Positions 33,643 to 41,978 of a stretch of 50,484 nucleotides of DNA are shown here, piece after piece. Position numbers and translations under genes: made by a program. The stretch comes from Acidobacteriaceae bacterium (GTDB lineage: Bacteria; Acidobacteriota; Terriglobia; Terriglobales; Acidobacteriaceae). The stretch's first letter is position 1; the number at the start of each line of letters is the position of its first letter. The notes beneath the pieces were generated by a model. The model worked only from the letters and a program-made list of their open reading frames with translations, searched no databases and was not told the DNA's origin. Location of the stretch: the NCBI GenBank assembly GCA_031296325.1, contig JARLFY010000001.1, positions 1-50,484 of the forward strand. Direction: 5' to 3'.

Positions 33643-34320
33643 ATGGAGGCACTAAACTGGAACGAACGAACGAACGAACGAACGAACGAACGAACGAAAA
33701 TACTACTGCTCGTAGTATTTCTTATTACCATGACTATATGGGCGCATGCTCAATCCTCCGGCTCCGCAGGTCAACCCGTTCAAGGCGAACCCATCGCTAG
33801 TTCTCCCACTCCTGATCCGACAGCCTCGCCATGTATTGATGCGGGCGATGCGGCTCGCATCTATGCGGATGGTAGTCAAAACTACGCTACTCAATCAGAT
33901 GACGCGGCGGAGGATGCTACTCAAGCCTACAAAGACGCTAAAACAGCCTCTGACTCAGCACAAACGGCGTATACCGCTTTACCGAGTACGGAGAATGATG
34001 CTGCATTGCAGGCTGCGAATGCTGTAACAAATGGTGCAAAAGCGGTTATGGCTGCCGCTACATTTAATTCTGATGCTGCCGACATGCAAGCCTCTCATGC
34101 TGAATATTTAGCCGGCGCAACCGAATCTGCCATACAAAATAACAACTATGCCAGTGCGGTAGGATTCGCAAAGCTTGCTGCGGGCGATGCTTCTATCGCT
34201 GCATACGATGCCGATCATGCAATCGACGCGTGGACTCCTCCCAATTCGAATTGCCCTTCAAATGTCATGCAGAACGAACCTCTACCGGATCCCGATACCA
34301 TATGCCCGGAAGATGACTAA
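33643..34320 (+). CDS. Secreted Ala/Asp-rich protein with an in-frame (AACG)9 tract; candidate phase-variable gene
   Basis: About 225 aa, unrelated to any family I know. From ATG 33643 it reads MEALNW, then (NERT)n from nine AACG units (33661-33696), then a signal peptide (KILLLVVFLITMTIWAHAQ, cleavage after AHA). The mature part is rich in Ala, Asp, Asn and Thr and is largely helical: ARIYADGSQNYATQSDDAAE, TQAYKDAKTASDSAQTAYTA, FNSDAADMQASHAEYLAGAT. It has cysteines near both ends (PSPC.., NCPSN...TICPEDD). Changing the tract by one unit brings a stop in either direction: after about 16 codons with eight units (TAG near 33717) and after about 50 with ten. The start is uncertain (ATG 33598 also in frame; ATGGAGG itself looks like a ribosome site). 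The gene is A/T-richer than its neighbours. Confidence 0.65.
   Translation: MEALNWNERTNERTNERTKILLLVVFLITMTIWAHAQSSGSAGQPVQGEPIASSPTPDPTASPCIDAGDAARIYADGSQNYATQSDDAAEDATQAYKDAKTASDSAQTAYTALPSTENDAALQAANAVTNGAKAVMAAATFNSDAADMQASHAEYLAGATESAIQNNNYASAVGFAKLAAGDASIAAYDADHAIDAWTPPNSNCPSNVMQNEPLPDPDTICPEDD
33660..33698 (+). repeat. Tetranucleotide tract (AACG)9
   Basis: Nine uninterrupted AACG units followed by AA, preceded by G, so 39 bases fit a GAAC/AACG period. It lies inside the coding frame just before the signal peptide. Confidence 0.97.
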
Positions 34321-34391
34321 TAAATACTGAGTCTGATCTCGAACTACATGCGTTTAGCTAGTTGATTATGGATATAGGAGAAATAATTAAT

Positions 34392-35816
34392 ATGATTCTG
34401 ATAAATAATACTCGCAGGTTTATGTCGAGCACTTCCGCAAACTTCCGATTAGCAAAAGAATTCGTCGTATTGCCGCTCCTAATCTTACCGCTATTCCTGA
34501 TGGCAATAAACTGCTCCTTCGCGCAGGATACTACGACAGCAACTGCTCAGAAAACAACTCCAGCGAAGACGTGGATTGATTTAAGTACCGGACATCGTGT
34601 AACACGGCTTACAGGTGAGCCTAACTCCGTTGGCCTATATTTCGATGCTAACGCCTATACTCCCGATGGTTTAGATATGGTCTATACCTCCCATACTGGA
34701 ATCTATAGCCTTAATCTTTCCACTCAACAGGCAATTCTTCTCGTTGATGGTAAGCAATACATGATTAGCGGAGTTGTTGTCGGGACGAAGACTCGCAGGG
34801 TATTTTTCCAGAAATATCTCGATCGTAATGTATATGCGGTAGATATAGATACTAAGAAAGTGACACAGGTTGCCGCGCTTCCATATCGAGCTAATCTCAG
34901 TACCGTGAACGCCGATGAGACTCTACTGGCCGGAACATATATTGAAGGATCCGCTCCGGGATATGAGCAATACAAAGCGGAGGCACTACTGGACTCCTCG
35001 AAGGAGTTCAGTATAGAACACAGCGCTCACCCTGATGAGCTAGTGGACAAAAATAAAAGCAATGAATCTATAGCGAAAGCTCATGCTGTAGCGACGGAGA
35101 AGTACTACGCTTCTCACACGCCCGAGGATATTTTTACGGTAAATATTCAAACCGGACAGATCAAAACAATCTTGAAGGGGACGGACTGGCTGAATCATGT
35201 GCAGTTTTCACCGACCGATCCGACCTTGCTGATGTATGCCCACGAAGGCCCATCGCTCAAGGTGGATCGCATCTGGACGATTCGCGCGGATGGATCGAAT
35301 AATAAATTAATTCGTCAGCGCATGGATCCCTCGGAGATTGCGACTCACGAATTCTGGAGCCATGATGGCAAGACCATCTGGTACGACCTGCAAACTTCGA
35401 AGGGAGAGGACTTCGCCATTGGCGGATACAAGGTCGAATCCGGGAAAGAGGTCGCCTATCACATGAATAAAGCGGAAGCCTCGGTGCATTACAACATTTC
35501 AACCAACGACAGATTCTTCTGTAGCGACGGCAATGAATCCGCTCACGATAACAAGGCCGGAATTCATGGCCACATGATGCTGCAAAGGGAGTGGATCAAG
35601 ATCCTTCGTCCCTTCCCGGACGACTCGCTGCACTCAATTCGACTGGTTGACCTCTCCAAGAACGACTACGCCAGAAGTGAGCCGAATGCACGTTTTAGCC
35701 CTGACAACAAAATGGTAATCTTCACCTCGAACATGTTTGGCCCCAACTACATATTCGCCGTGGAAGTTGGCAAAGCTAAAGCAGACAGCGCCACGTCAAC
35801 TTCAGCCTCAAACTAA
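34392..35816 (+). CDS. Oligogalacturonate lyase-like protein (PL22), exported
   Basis: Expected to cleave unsaturated and saturated oligogalacturonides by beta-elimination, giving 5-keto-4-deoxyuronate, the substrate of KduI. A signal peptide is visible (LLILPLFLMAINCSFAQ, about residues 36-52). The mature part starts KTWIDLSTGHRVTRLTGEPN and SVGLYFDANAYTPDGLDMVY, typical of PL22 beta-propellers, and later has THEFWSHDGKTIWYDLQTSK, HYNISTNDRFFCSDGNESAH and NARFSPDNKMVIFTSNMFGP, including the metal/catalytic His positions of the family. Length is about 474 aa, against about 388 for cytoplasmic Ogl; the extra includes the signal peptide and a middle segment (SSKEFSIEHSAHPDELVDKN). GGAG lies about 12 bases before ATG 34392. 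The first half is clearly A/T-richer than neighbouring genes, hinting at acquisition from elsewhere. The family assignment is by motif. Confidence 0.85.
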   Translation: MILINNTRRFMSSTSANFRLAKEFVVLPLLILPLFLMAINCSFAQDTTTATAQKTTPAKTWIDLSTGHRVTRLTGEPNSVGLYFDANAYTPDGLDMVYTSHTGIYSLNLSTQQAILLVDGKQYMISGVVVGTKTRRVFFQKYLDRNVYAVDIDTKKVTQVAALPYRANLSTVNADETLLAGTYIEGSAPGYEQYKAEALLDSSKEFSIEHSAHPDELVDKNKSNESIAKAHAVATEKYYASHTPEDIFTVNIQTGQIKTILKGTDWLNHVQFSPTDPTLLMYAHEGPSLKVDRIWTIRADGSNNKLIRQRMDPSEIATHEFWSHDGKTIWYDLQTSKGEDFAIGGYKVESGKEVAYHMNKAEASVHYNISTNDRFFCSDGNESAHDNKAGIHGHMMLQREWIKILRPFPDDSLHSIRLVDLSKNDYARSEPNARFSPDNKMVIFTSNMFGPNYIFAVEVGKAKADSATSTSASN

Positions 35817-35840
35817 AGCCAACACGCAGCCCTCGTAAGG

Positions 35841-35889
35841 CCAACCCCGACACCTCGCGCCGAACTCTGACGCGAGGTGTCGGGGTTGG
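35841..35889 (+). terminator. Very stable 19-bp hairpin after the oligogalacturonate lyase gene
   Basis: CCAACCCCGACACCTCGCG (35841-35859) pairs perfectly with CGCGAGGTGTCGGGGTTGG (35871-35889) around an 11-nt loop. The right side is T-poor (TGCGTTGTGTT). It likely acts as a terminator or a mobile-type hairpin. Confidence 0.75.
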
Positions 35890-36071
35890 TGCGTTGTGTT
35901 CCGCAGGAGCGTTCGTCCGACTGCATGTTACCGCCGTCGGGCAACTCCACGACTCACTGCGATGGCGCGGAAGCGCTGATTCGATCCCTGTAAGCCAGAT
36001 CGCCGTCAGGCAAGGTATATTTTTTGCGCTCTCGTTCAACTTTTATGCAACATTGTGCATCTTAGTGGGTA

Positions 36072-36101
36072 TTGACGCATCTTTTATCTATCGTGTAAAT
36101 C
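36072..36101 (+). promoter_or_regulatory. Possible promoter of the PEP-CTERM gene
   Basis: TTGACG near 36072 and TAAATC about 18 bases downstream, then a 55-bp leader to ATG 36157. The match is modest. Confidence 0.3.
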
Positions 36102-36156
36102 TACATGGTTGATGGGATGCTGATGTTCGACTGAGTCGTTGAGAAATGGGCCCCGT

Positions 36157-36690
36157 ATGAGACTGCGACATATTTACCCCCAAGTTTTCGCTCTCGCCCT
36201 GATTCTGGTTCCCGCAACGGTTGGCATGGTTGCGGTGCGCGCCTCTGCTACCTGCCAGCGCTATGTGCGCAACTACATCACGACTCCGGTTCGTAACCGT
36301 GTCAGCAAGGTGACAACCGCAGCCTGGGCGGAGTGGCGCGCGAGTCATCCGGTCTGGAAGCCCAGTCCCGCCGTTCAGCGGCCAAAGTATGTAATGACGC
36401 GCAAGGAGGCCGTGCAGAAGGTCAATTTTGCCTGCGAAATCGATACCTTTCCGTTAGATATCGATCTGACCCTCACACCACCTCCTCCTGTAGACCTCCC
36501 CATTCTGACCGCAACTCAGATTAACTTTCCTGAGCCGACTCCGCCGGTTGTCGCCGAGGTTGTTATCCCGCCCGTTGTTCCGATCGCGTTGACTGCAAAT
36601 ACTCCAGAACCGTCGAGCCTTCTTCTGGTTTCCTCTGGCGTTGCTCTGTCTTTGCTCTTCTGGATGCGCAGACGCTCGACAGGGGTTTAA
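36157..36690 (+). CDS. PEP-CTERM sorting-signal protein
   Basis: A 177-aa exported protein. The N terminus is a signal peptide (RLRHIYPQVFALALILVPAT.. VRASAT). The middle is Pro/Val-rich (LTPPPPVDLPILTATQINFP). The C terminus has the PEP-CTERM sorting signal: the PEP motif in NTPEPSSLLLVSSGVALSL, one membrane helix, and a basic tail (MRRRSTGV). Such proteins are processed by an exosortase and tied to extracellular polysaccharide; none is in this window. The start at ATG 36157 is chosen over the TTG at 36139, although no clear ribosome site is seen. Confidence 0.78.
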   Translation: MRLRHIYPQVFALALILVPATVGMVAVRASATCQRYVRNYITTPVRNRVSKVTTAAWAEWRASHPVWKPSPAVQRPKYVMTRKEAVQKVNFACEIDTFPLDIDLTLTPPPPVDLPILTATQINFPEPTPPVVAEVVIPPVVPIALTANTPEPSSLLLVSSGVALSLLFWMRRRSTGV

Positions 36691-36756
36691 CAATTCTGGG
36701 GTGCAGGATCTGACCTTCCCAAGCCGATTGGGTATGGCGTGGGAGTGGTGTATCTA

Positions 36757-36912
36757 TTTAGCCATTTCGGCTACGGTGTAGACTGTCGCGCCATGAGCAG
36801 AATGCGGGGATTCTTCGCTACGCTCAGAATGACAAACAAAACAAAAGCAGATTCCTTCGTTTCGCTACGGAATGACAAGTAGATTGGTCCACCCATTCAG
36901 GAAATGCTCTAA
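36757..36912 (+). repeat. Tandem family A and B repeats within inverted arms
   Basis: Left arm TAGCCATTTCGGCTACGGTGTAGAC, family A core (36799-36836), family B core (AAGCAGATTCCTTCGTTTCG...), and right arm TTGGTCCACCCATTCAGGAA...ATGCTCTA, which overlaps the stop codon of rarA (36909-36911). Confidence 0.82.
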
Positions 36913-38246
36913 CCGCGCTTGCTCTGGCGGATGCGCGCGACCTCATCCATGCGTTGGGCCAGCAGTCTCTCGCGACCTTCCTGCGTGGGGTGGTAGTAGC
37001 GACGACTAGCCAGCGAGGGAGGCAGGCACTCCATATCCGCGACGCGACCCTCAACGTCGTGCGCGTACTGGTAGCCTTTGCCGTAGTCGAGCGACTTCAT
37101 CAACTTGGTGGGAGCGTTGCGCAGGTGCAGCGGGACGGGTTCTGCGGCGGTGGCCTCGATGTCACGTTTCACCTCGCCGTAGGCCGTGTAGACCGCGTTC
37201 GACTTGGGCGCGAGCGCAAGGTAGACGACGGCCTGGGCCAGCGCAAGATCGCCCTCCGGCTGGCCGAGGAAGTGCATCGCATCGCGCGCGGAAAGGCAGA
37301 GATTCAGCGCCTCGGGAGCGGCCAGCCCGATGTCCTCGACCGCCATGCGCACCACGCGTCGCGCCACATACATCGGGTCTTCGCCAGCCTGCAACATGCG
37401 CCCCAACCAGTAGAGCGAGGCGTCGGCGTCGGAGTTGCGCACACTTTTGTGCAGCGCGGAGATGATGTCATAGTGTTGCTCGCCCTTCTTGTCGTAGAGC
37501 AGGACGCGCCGCTGTAGGGCCTCTGCGGCAATCTTTTTGGTGATGCGTTGGGCTGGCTCTTCGGCTGCGAGGCTGGCGGCCACGTCGAGCGCGTTCAGAG
37601 CATTGCGCGCGTCTCCGCTGGCGTAGGAGGCGATCGTCGCCAGAGCCTCCTCGTCGGCTGCAACTCCGGCCGTACCCAGCCCTCGTGTCTCGTCGGCCAG
37701 CGCGCGCGTCAATAGCGCGACGATCTGCGTTTCGCTCAGAGCTTGCAGGGTGTAGACGCGGCAGCGCGAGAGCAGCGCTGCGTTCAGTTCAAACGAGGGA
37801 TTCTCTGTCGTCGCGCCGATCAGGCGGATCGAACCGCGCTCAACGTAGGGCAGAAACGCGTCCTGCTGGGCCTTGTTGAAGCGGTGAATCTCATCGACGA
37901 AGAGGATGGTGCGCGAGCCGAAGTCGGCAGCTTTTTCGGCCTCGGCCATCACGGCCTTGATCTCCTTGATGCCGGAGAGGACGGCGGAGAACTCGATGAA
38001 ACTGGACTGGGTGAGCGCGGCGATGATCTTGGCCAGCGTCGTCTTGCCCGTGCCGGGAGGCCCCCAGAAGATCATCGAGGTGGCGTCGTCATGCGCGATG
38101 GCCAGAGCCAGCGGTTTTCCTGCGCCCAGCAGATGCTCCTGCCCTACGAACTCATCCAGCGCGCGAGGACGCATCCGCTCCGCCAGAGGACTCTGGCGAG
38201 TGCTTGCGGACTGCGCGTCGATGGGTGATCGATCGAAGAGACTCAT
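36909..38246 (-). CDS. rarA: Replication-associated recombination protein A (RarA/MgsA), AAA+ ATPase
   Basis: A cytoplasmic clamp-loader-like ATPase that works at stalled forks with RecA and SSB. N-terminal SPLAERMRPRALDEFVGQEH, Walker A GPPGTGKTTLA, Walker B ILFVDEIHRFNKAQQDAFLP, sensor region TTENPSFELNAALLSRCRVY. C-terminal domain HKSVRNSDADASLYWLGRML and KAKDYGKGYQYAHD-like sequence (LDYGKGYQYAHDVEG). Length is 445 aa, normal. It stops inside the right arm of a repeat element. 25 bp separate it from the downstream end of the permease gene. Confidence 0.94.
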   Translation of the reverse strand: MSLFDRSPIDAQSASTRQSPLAERMRPRALDEFVGQEHLLGAGKPLALAIAHDDATSMIFWGPPGTGKTTLAKIIAALTQSSFIEFSAVLSGIKEIKAVMAEAEKAADFGSRTILFVDEIHRFNKAQQDAFLPYVERGSIRLIGATTENPSFELNAALLSRCRVYTLQALSETQIVALLTRALADETRGLGTAGVAADEEALATIASYASGDARNALNALDVAASLAAEEPAQRITKKIAAEALQRRVLLYDKKGEQHYDIISALHKSVRNSDADASLYWLGRMLQAGEDPMYVARRVVRMAVEDIGLAAPEALNLCLSARDAMHFLGQPEGDLALAQAVVYLALAPKSNAVYTAYGEVKRDIEATAAEPVPLHLRNAPTKLMKSLDYGKGYQYAHDVEGRVADMECLPPSLASRRYYHPTQEGRERLLAQRMDEVARIRQSKRG

Positions 38247-38269
38247 AAGGTGCGTTCCATCCGAAACGC

Positions 38270-39556
38270 TTACTCGTACTTGAGCGTTTCGACCGGGTCG
38301 AGGCGCGCTGCGCGGTTGGCCGGAACCGTTCCAAAGATCACGCCAACGATCACCGAAGTTCCCAGAGAGATTGGTGCGGCCAGCCAGCCGACGGGAATCT
38401 TGTACGGCGTCAGAAGACCAATCGAGAGAGGAATGCCGAGACCGATCAGCGTGCCGATGACTCCCCCGGAGAGCGAGAGAAAGACCGCCTCGGTGAGAAA
38501 CTGCATGCGAATCTCGCGGCTGGTTGCGCCCAGCGCCTTGCGAATCCCGATCTCGCGGATGCGCGCCTGCACGTTGGCCAGCATGCTGTTCATGATGCCG
38601 ACTCCGCTGACGATCAGGGTAATTGCGGCGGCCAGAACCAGCACCCAGGTCAGCATGTCGGCGATCTTGCCCATAGTACTCAGAACGTCGGTCAGCGTCT
38701 GCGCGTGATAGATGCTGCCGGGCCGATGCCGGTCGTGAATCTGCTTGGTGATCTCCTTCGCTCCCGGCTCGACCATGCTGGCATCCTTCATCTTGAAGAA
38801 GATCTCCTTCAGGTTGTCGGTGCCGGTGAAGTAGCGCGCCACCTCGTAGGGGATCAGGATGGTCTGCGCATTGATCTCCGACTGGTCGAAGGTGTCGATG
38901 CTCTCGCGGAAGACTCCAGTGATGGTCAGCGGGATTCCGCGGATGGAGATGTTCTGGTCGACGGCGGCCTGCTCGCTGCCGAAGAGCTTGATGGCCAGCG
39001 GCTTGTTGAGTACGGCGACCTTGGCGTGTGCGCTGGCGTCCTGTTCGTCGAAGAAGCGTCCAGAGAGAACCACCAGTCCGCGCACGTCCTTATACTGCGG
39101 CGAGACGCCCAGCAGCATGGTGTCCTGCGTGATGCCGCCTCCCACGCTGATGCGCTCGTGATCCTCCAGCATGGGCGAGGAGGCCTCGATACCGGGAACC
39201 CCATCGAGTACGGCCTGCAAGTCTTCGCGGGTCATGTAATCCGGCGTGCTGGTGTTGTCGGCACCGATGATGCTGCCGCCGCTGTACTGCATCTCGATCT
39301 TGTTCGGGCCCAGGCTGGAGATGGTGTCCAGCGCGTACTGCTTTCCGGTCAGCCCAACGGTGACCACCAGAATGATCGAGGCCGAGCCGATGACCATGCC
39401 CAGCATCGTCAGCAGAAACCGCGCCTTGCTGGCGCGGAAGCTGTCGACAGCCAGAGAGACGACCTCGCTGAACAGCATGGTGCTGCGTGCGCTTGCCAGC
39501 GTCTTATCGAAGGACTTCTTCTTGTGATCTGGCTCTTCCGTGATCGTGGTCGCCAT
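38270..39556 (-). CDS. ABC transporter permease, MacB/FtsX type
   Basis: An inner-membrane permease subunit of 428 aa. One membrane helix near residues 45-65 (FLLTMLGMVIGSASIILVVT), a large periplasmic MacB_PCD domain (LGPNKIEMQYSGGSIIGADN, GVPGIEASSPMLEDHERISV), and three C-terminal helices (VLVLAAAITLIVSGVGIMNS, AVFLSLSGGVIGTLIGLGIP, ISLGTSVIVGVIFGTVPA). The cytoplasmic coupling motif ARIREIGIRKALGATSREI is intact, and it ends AARLDPVETLKYE. ATG 39556 with GGAG six bases upstream is chosen over ATG 39568. The ATPase and membrane-fusion partners are not adjacent, so the exported substrate is unknown. Confidence 0.9.
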   Translation of the reverse strand: MATTITEEPDHKKKSFDKTLASARSTMLFSEVVSLAVDSFRASKARFLLTMLGMVIGSASIILVVTVGLTGKQYALDTISSLGPNKIEMQYSGGSIIGADNTSTPDYMTREDLQAVLDGVPGIEASSPMLEDHERISVGGGITQDTMLLGVSPQYKDVRGLVVLSGRFFDEQDASAHAKVAVLNKPLAIKLFGSEQAAVDQNISIRGIPLTITGVFRESIDTFDQSEINAQTILIPYEVARYFTGTDNLKEIFFKMKDASMVEPGAKEITKQIHDRHRPGSIYHAQTLTDVLSTMGKIADMLTWVLVLAAAITLIVSGVGIMNSMLANVQARIREIGIRKALGATSREIRMQFLTEAVFLSLSGGVIGTLIGLGIPLSIGLLTPYKIPVGWLAAPISLGTSVIVGVIFGTVPANRAARLDPVETLKYE

Positions 39557-39702
39557 TGCTTGCTCCATTCCTTCGGACGCGTCCCGCGCCTGCCTGCGGC
39601 AAATCGTACTTCAGCCACGTCCAACTACCAGCCTATCGCAACAGCGCCAAATTCCGTGTTCTCTGAACGTTTTCGCTAAGGGGGGATTCCATCGCGCTGC
39701 GA

Positions 39703-39755
39703 GCAAAATACGGGGATTCTTCCCCTTCACTTCTTTCGAGGGTCAGAATGACAAT
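39703..39755 (+). repeat. Family A repeat with an extended stem
   Basis: AAATACGGGGATTCTTCCCCTTCAC, a spacer, then GGGTCAGAATGACAATT. The enlarged loop resembles that of the copy at 11512. It lies in the 231-bp gap between coaBC (upstream) and the permease gene (downstream) of the minus strand. Confidence 0.82.
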
Positions 39756-39787
39756 TCATCCTGTATTGCCGTAACCGTGAAACTGTT

Positions 39788-41065
39788 CTACGACGCGCTC
39801 TCAATCGACGCAGCGCGCAGGGCTAAAACCTCGTCGAGAATTTTCTCGGCCATCTCGCGCTTGGTCATCTCGGGGATTTCGATTGCTTGCTCTGCCGTGA
39901 TAAAGCTGGCGGCATTGCGCTCGGAGTCGAAGCCGATTCCAGCGCGCGAGACGTCGTTCAGTACAATCGCATCCGCTCCCTTGGCCTGCATCTTCTTTCT
40001 TGCGTGTTCGATGTCGTCGTCCATCTCCGCCGCGAAGGCGACTACCAGCGTTCCTGCGCCTCGTGCCTCGACCACGCCGCGCACAATGTCCTCAGTCGGT
40101 TCCAACTCCAGATGTAGCGCGCCGTTGCGGCGTAACTTCTCTGTTCCAACCGTCGCCAGACGAAAGTCCGCGACCGCTGCGGCTCCGATCACCACGGTTG
40201 CCTGCGGCAGATGGGCCATTACCGCGCGACGCATCTGTTCCGCGCTGGTTACGGAGAAAAAGGTACATCCGGCAGGAGGATCGAGCGCCGTCGCAGCGCT
40301 GACCAGAATCACCTCTGCGCCGCGTTGGCGAGCCGCCTCGGCGAGTGCGTAGCCCATCTTTCCGCTGGAACGATTGCCGATGTAGCGCACCGGGTCGATC
40401 GCCTCGCGGGTTCCTCCGGCGGTAATAAGAACCGTCTCCCCGGCCAGATCTTTCTTCTCCGCGTGGGCCGCAGGGGAGAGAACCCGCATGACGGTCTGCG
40501 CGATGGCGTCGATGCTGGCCAGCCGTCCCGCTCCGGTCATTCCGCAGGCCAGATAGCCGCTTCCCGGCTCGACGATGGTGACGCCGCGTTTGCGCAGCAG
40601 GGCGATGTTCGCCTGCGTCGCCGGATTGTTCCACATGTTCACGTTCATTGCGGGAGCCACAATCAACGGAGCCGTCGTCGCCAGAACCATCGTCGAGAGG
40701 AAGTCATCGGCTAGTCCGTGAGCGATCTTGGCAATGACGTGCGCCGTTGCGGGAGCAATCACCAGCGCGTCGGCCCCCCCGGCCTCGGAGATGTGTTCGA
40801 TCATCCCCGACTCGTCGAGTCCGGTCGGCGAACTGCTCTCCTCGCCCCATCCGCCCCACATGCTGGTGATCGTGCGATGTCCGGTCAGCGAAGAGAAGGT
40901 CAGCGGCTGGACAAACTCCTGCGCCGCGCGCGTCATCACCACATGAACGTCCGCGCCCAACTGCTGCAAGGCTCGCACCAACTCTGCCGCCTTGTACGCA
41001 GCGACTCCTCCGCTGACCCCTACGGTCACCCACGGCGCTCCACTGTTTTTCGTCGTATTCGCCAT
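39788..41065 (-). CDS. coaBC: Coenzyme A biosynthesis bifunctional protein CoaBC (Dfp)
   Basis: Joins cysteine to phosphopantothenate (CoaB) and decarboxylates the product (CoaC, FMN). The N-terminal flavin domain shows VTVGVSGGVAAYKAAELVRA, ADALVIAPATAHVIAKIAHG, the substrate motif APAMNVNMWNNPAT and the reactive-cysteine loop GYLACGMTGAGRLA. The C-terminal ligase has TVLITAGGTREAIDPVRYI, NRSSGKMGYALAEAA and ADAIVLNDVSRAGIGFDSER. Length is 425 aa, normal. ATG 41065 is preceded by GGAG at a 6-base spacing; the frame is open to 41125, without a better start. It follows the DUF4337 gene by 75 bp. Confidence 0.95.
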   Translation of the reverse strand: MANTTKNSGAPWVTVGVSGGVAAYKAAELVRALQQLGADVHVVMTRAAQEFVQPLTFSSLTGHRTITSMWGGWGEESSSPTGLDESGMIEHISEAGGADALVIAPATAHVIAKIAHGLADDFLSTMVLATTAPLIVAPAMNVNMWNNPATQANIALLRKRGVTIVEPGSGYLACGMTGAGRLASIDAIAQTVMRVLSPAAHAEKKDLAGETVLITAGGTREAIDPVRYIGNRSSGKMGYALAEAARQRGAEVILVSAATALDPPAGCTFFSVTSAEQMRRAVMAHLPQATVVIGAAAVADFRLATVGTEKLRRNGALHLELEPTEDIVRGVVEARGAGTLVVAFAAEMDDDIEHARKKMQAKGADAIVLNDVSRAGIGFDSERNAASFITAEQAIEIPEMTKREMAEKILDEVLALRAASIESAS

Positions 41066-41139
41066 CGCTCGCTCCAATCGCGTTCCTACAAGAATAGCAG
41101 CGCAACGGGAGCCTGCTGCGTACAACTTTTACTCCAAAA

Positions 41140-41682
41140 TTACTTCACCAGCCACGCCGATGCGGCAATGGCCAGCCCGATCGCGCCCAGACTCACTCCG
41201 CCGATAAAGTAGCTGCGTCGCCGTGTAAACAGCGTGATCGACGAGAGTACCACCGAGATCTGTAGCAACGCCTCGCCCAGATCGAAGTGCCCGGCCCGCC
41301 CCTCGGCGTGCTCCACCCTGCGCTCGTACTCGTGCGCCTTGTCCTGCGTCTCGGTCAGATCCGCCGTCCACTTGGCGATGTGCGCCTTGTACTCGACCAG
41401 CTTGGCCGCCGTCGCCTTGGCATCGCTGGTCGGCTGCCAGGCCATCTGGTCGATGACCACCAGCAGGCTGTCCTGACGAATCTTCTTTGCCTCGTACAGA
41501 TTCCATTGATCGGTCGCGCGAGCCTGCATCAGCACCGCCTCGGTGTGGCTGCGATGCCCCAGCACCGTCACCATGGCCACCAGCACGGCGAGGATCGAGA
41601 TCGCCAGCGAGATCGTCGTCAGCGATGCCTCCCCGCCCTCCTTCATCTGCTTGGAAAATTCCTGCATCTCGGTTGGTTCCAT
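41140..41682 (-). CDS. DUF4337 membrane protein
   Basis: A 180-aa protein, function unknown. One N-terminal helix (LTTISLAISILAVLVAMVTV), then a coiled-coil-like stretch (ARATDQWNLYEAKKIRQDSL, ADLTETQDKAHEYERRVEHA) and two C-terminal helices (LLQISVVLSSITLFTRRRSY, FIGGVSLGAIGLAIAASAWL). This is the DUF4337 architecture, seen in many bacteria. It is the first gene on this strand before coaBC. Confidence 0.82.
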   Translation of the reverse strand: MEPTEMQEFSKQMKEGGEASLTTISLAISILAVLVAMVTVLGHRSHTEAVLMQARATDQWNLYEAKKIRQDSLLVVIDQMAWQPTSDAKATAAKLVEYKAHIAKWTADLTETQDKAHEYERRVEHAEGRAGHFDLGEALLQISVVLSSITLFTRRRSYFIGGVSLGAIGLAIAASAWLVK

Positions 41683-41978
41683 GCGCTCATTCTATCGCCA
41701 ACTCCACTCCTGTTGCCTCCCCTGTTTGCGCTCTGGCTAAGCGGTAGAAAGATAAAGCCATTGTCGAATCTGCCGATAATCGAGAGAAAGGAACAAAGAA
41801 GTTGCAGGGAATCCGCTGGAATATCAGTTCGGTAAAAATTTATGCCCAATGTTTTAATTTCTGCTACGATTCCGCAATCCAAGTTTATTTTCCCGGATGC
41901 GCATGCGACGGCATTCGCGGCCATCTGACACGCAGTTACTCGATCGCGTTCCGACGCCGTACCACTGAAAGGCTCTTG

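Noticed and set aside
33643..33699. NERTNERTNERT as a true protein repeat domain
   Set aside because: It is just the translation of the AACG tract, placed before the signal peptide, so it is unlikely to be part of the mature protein.
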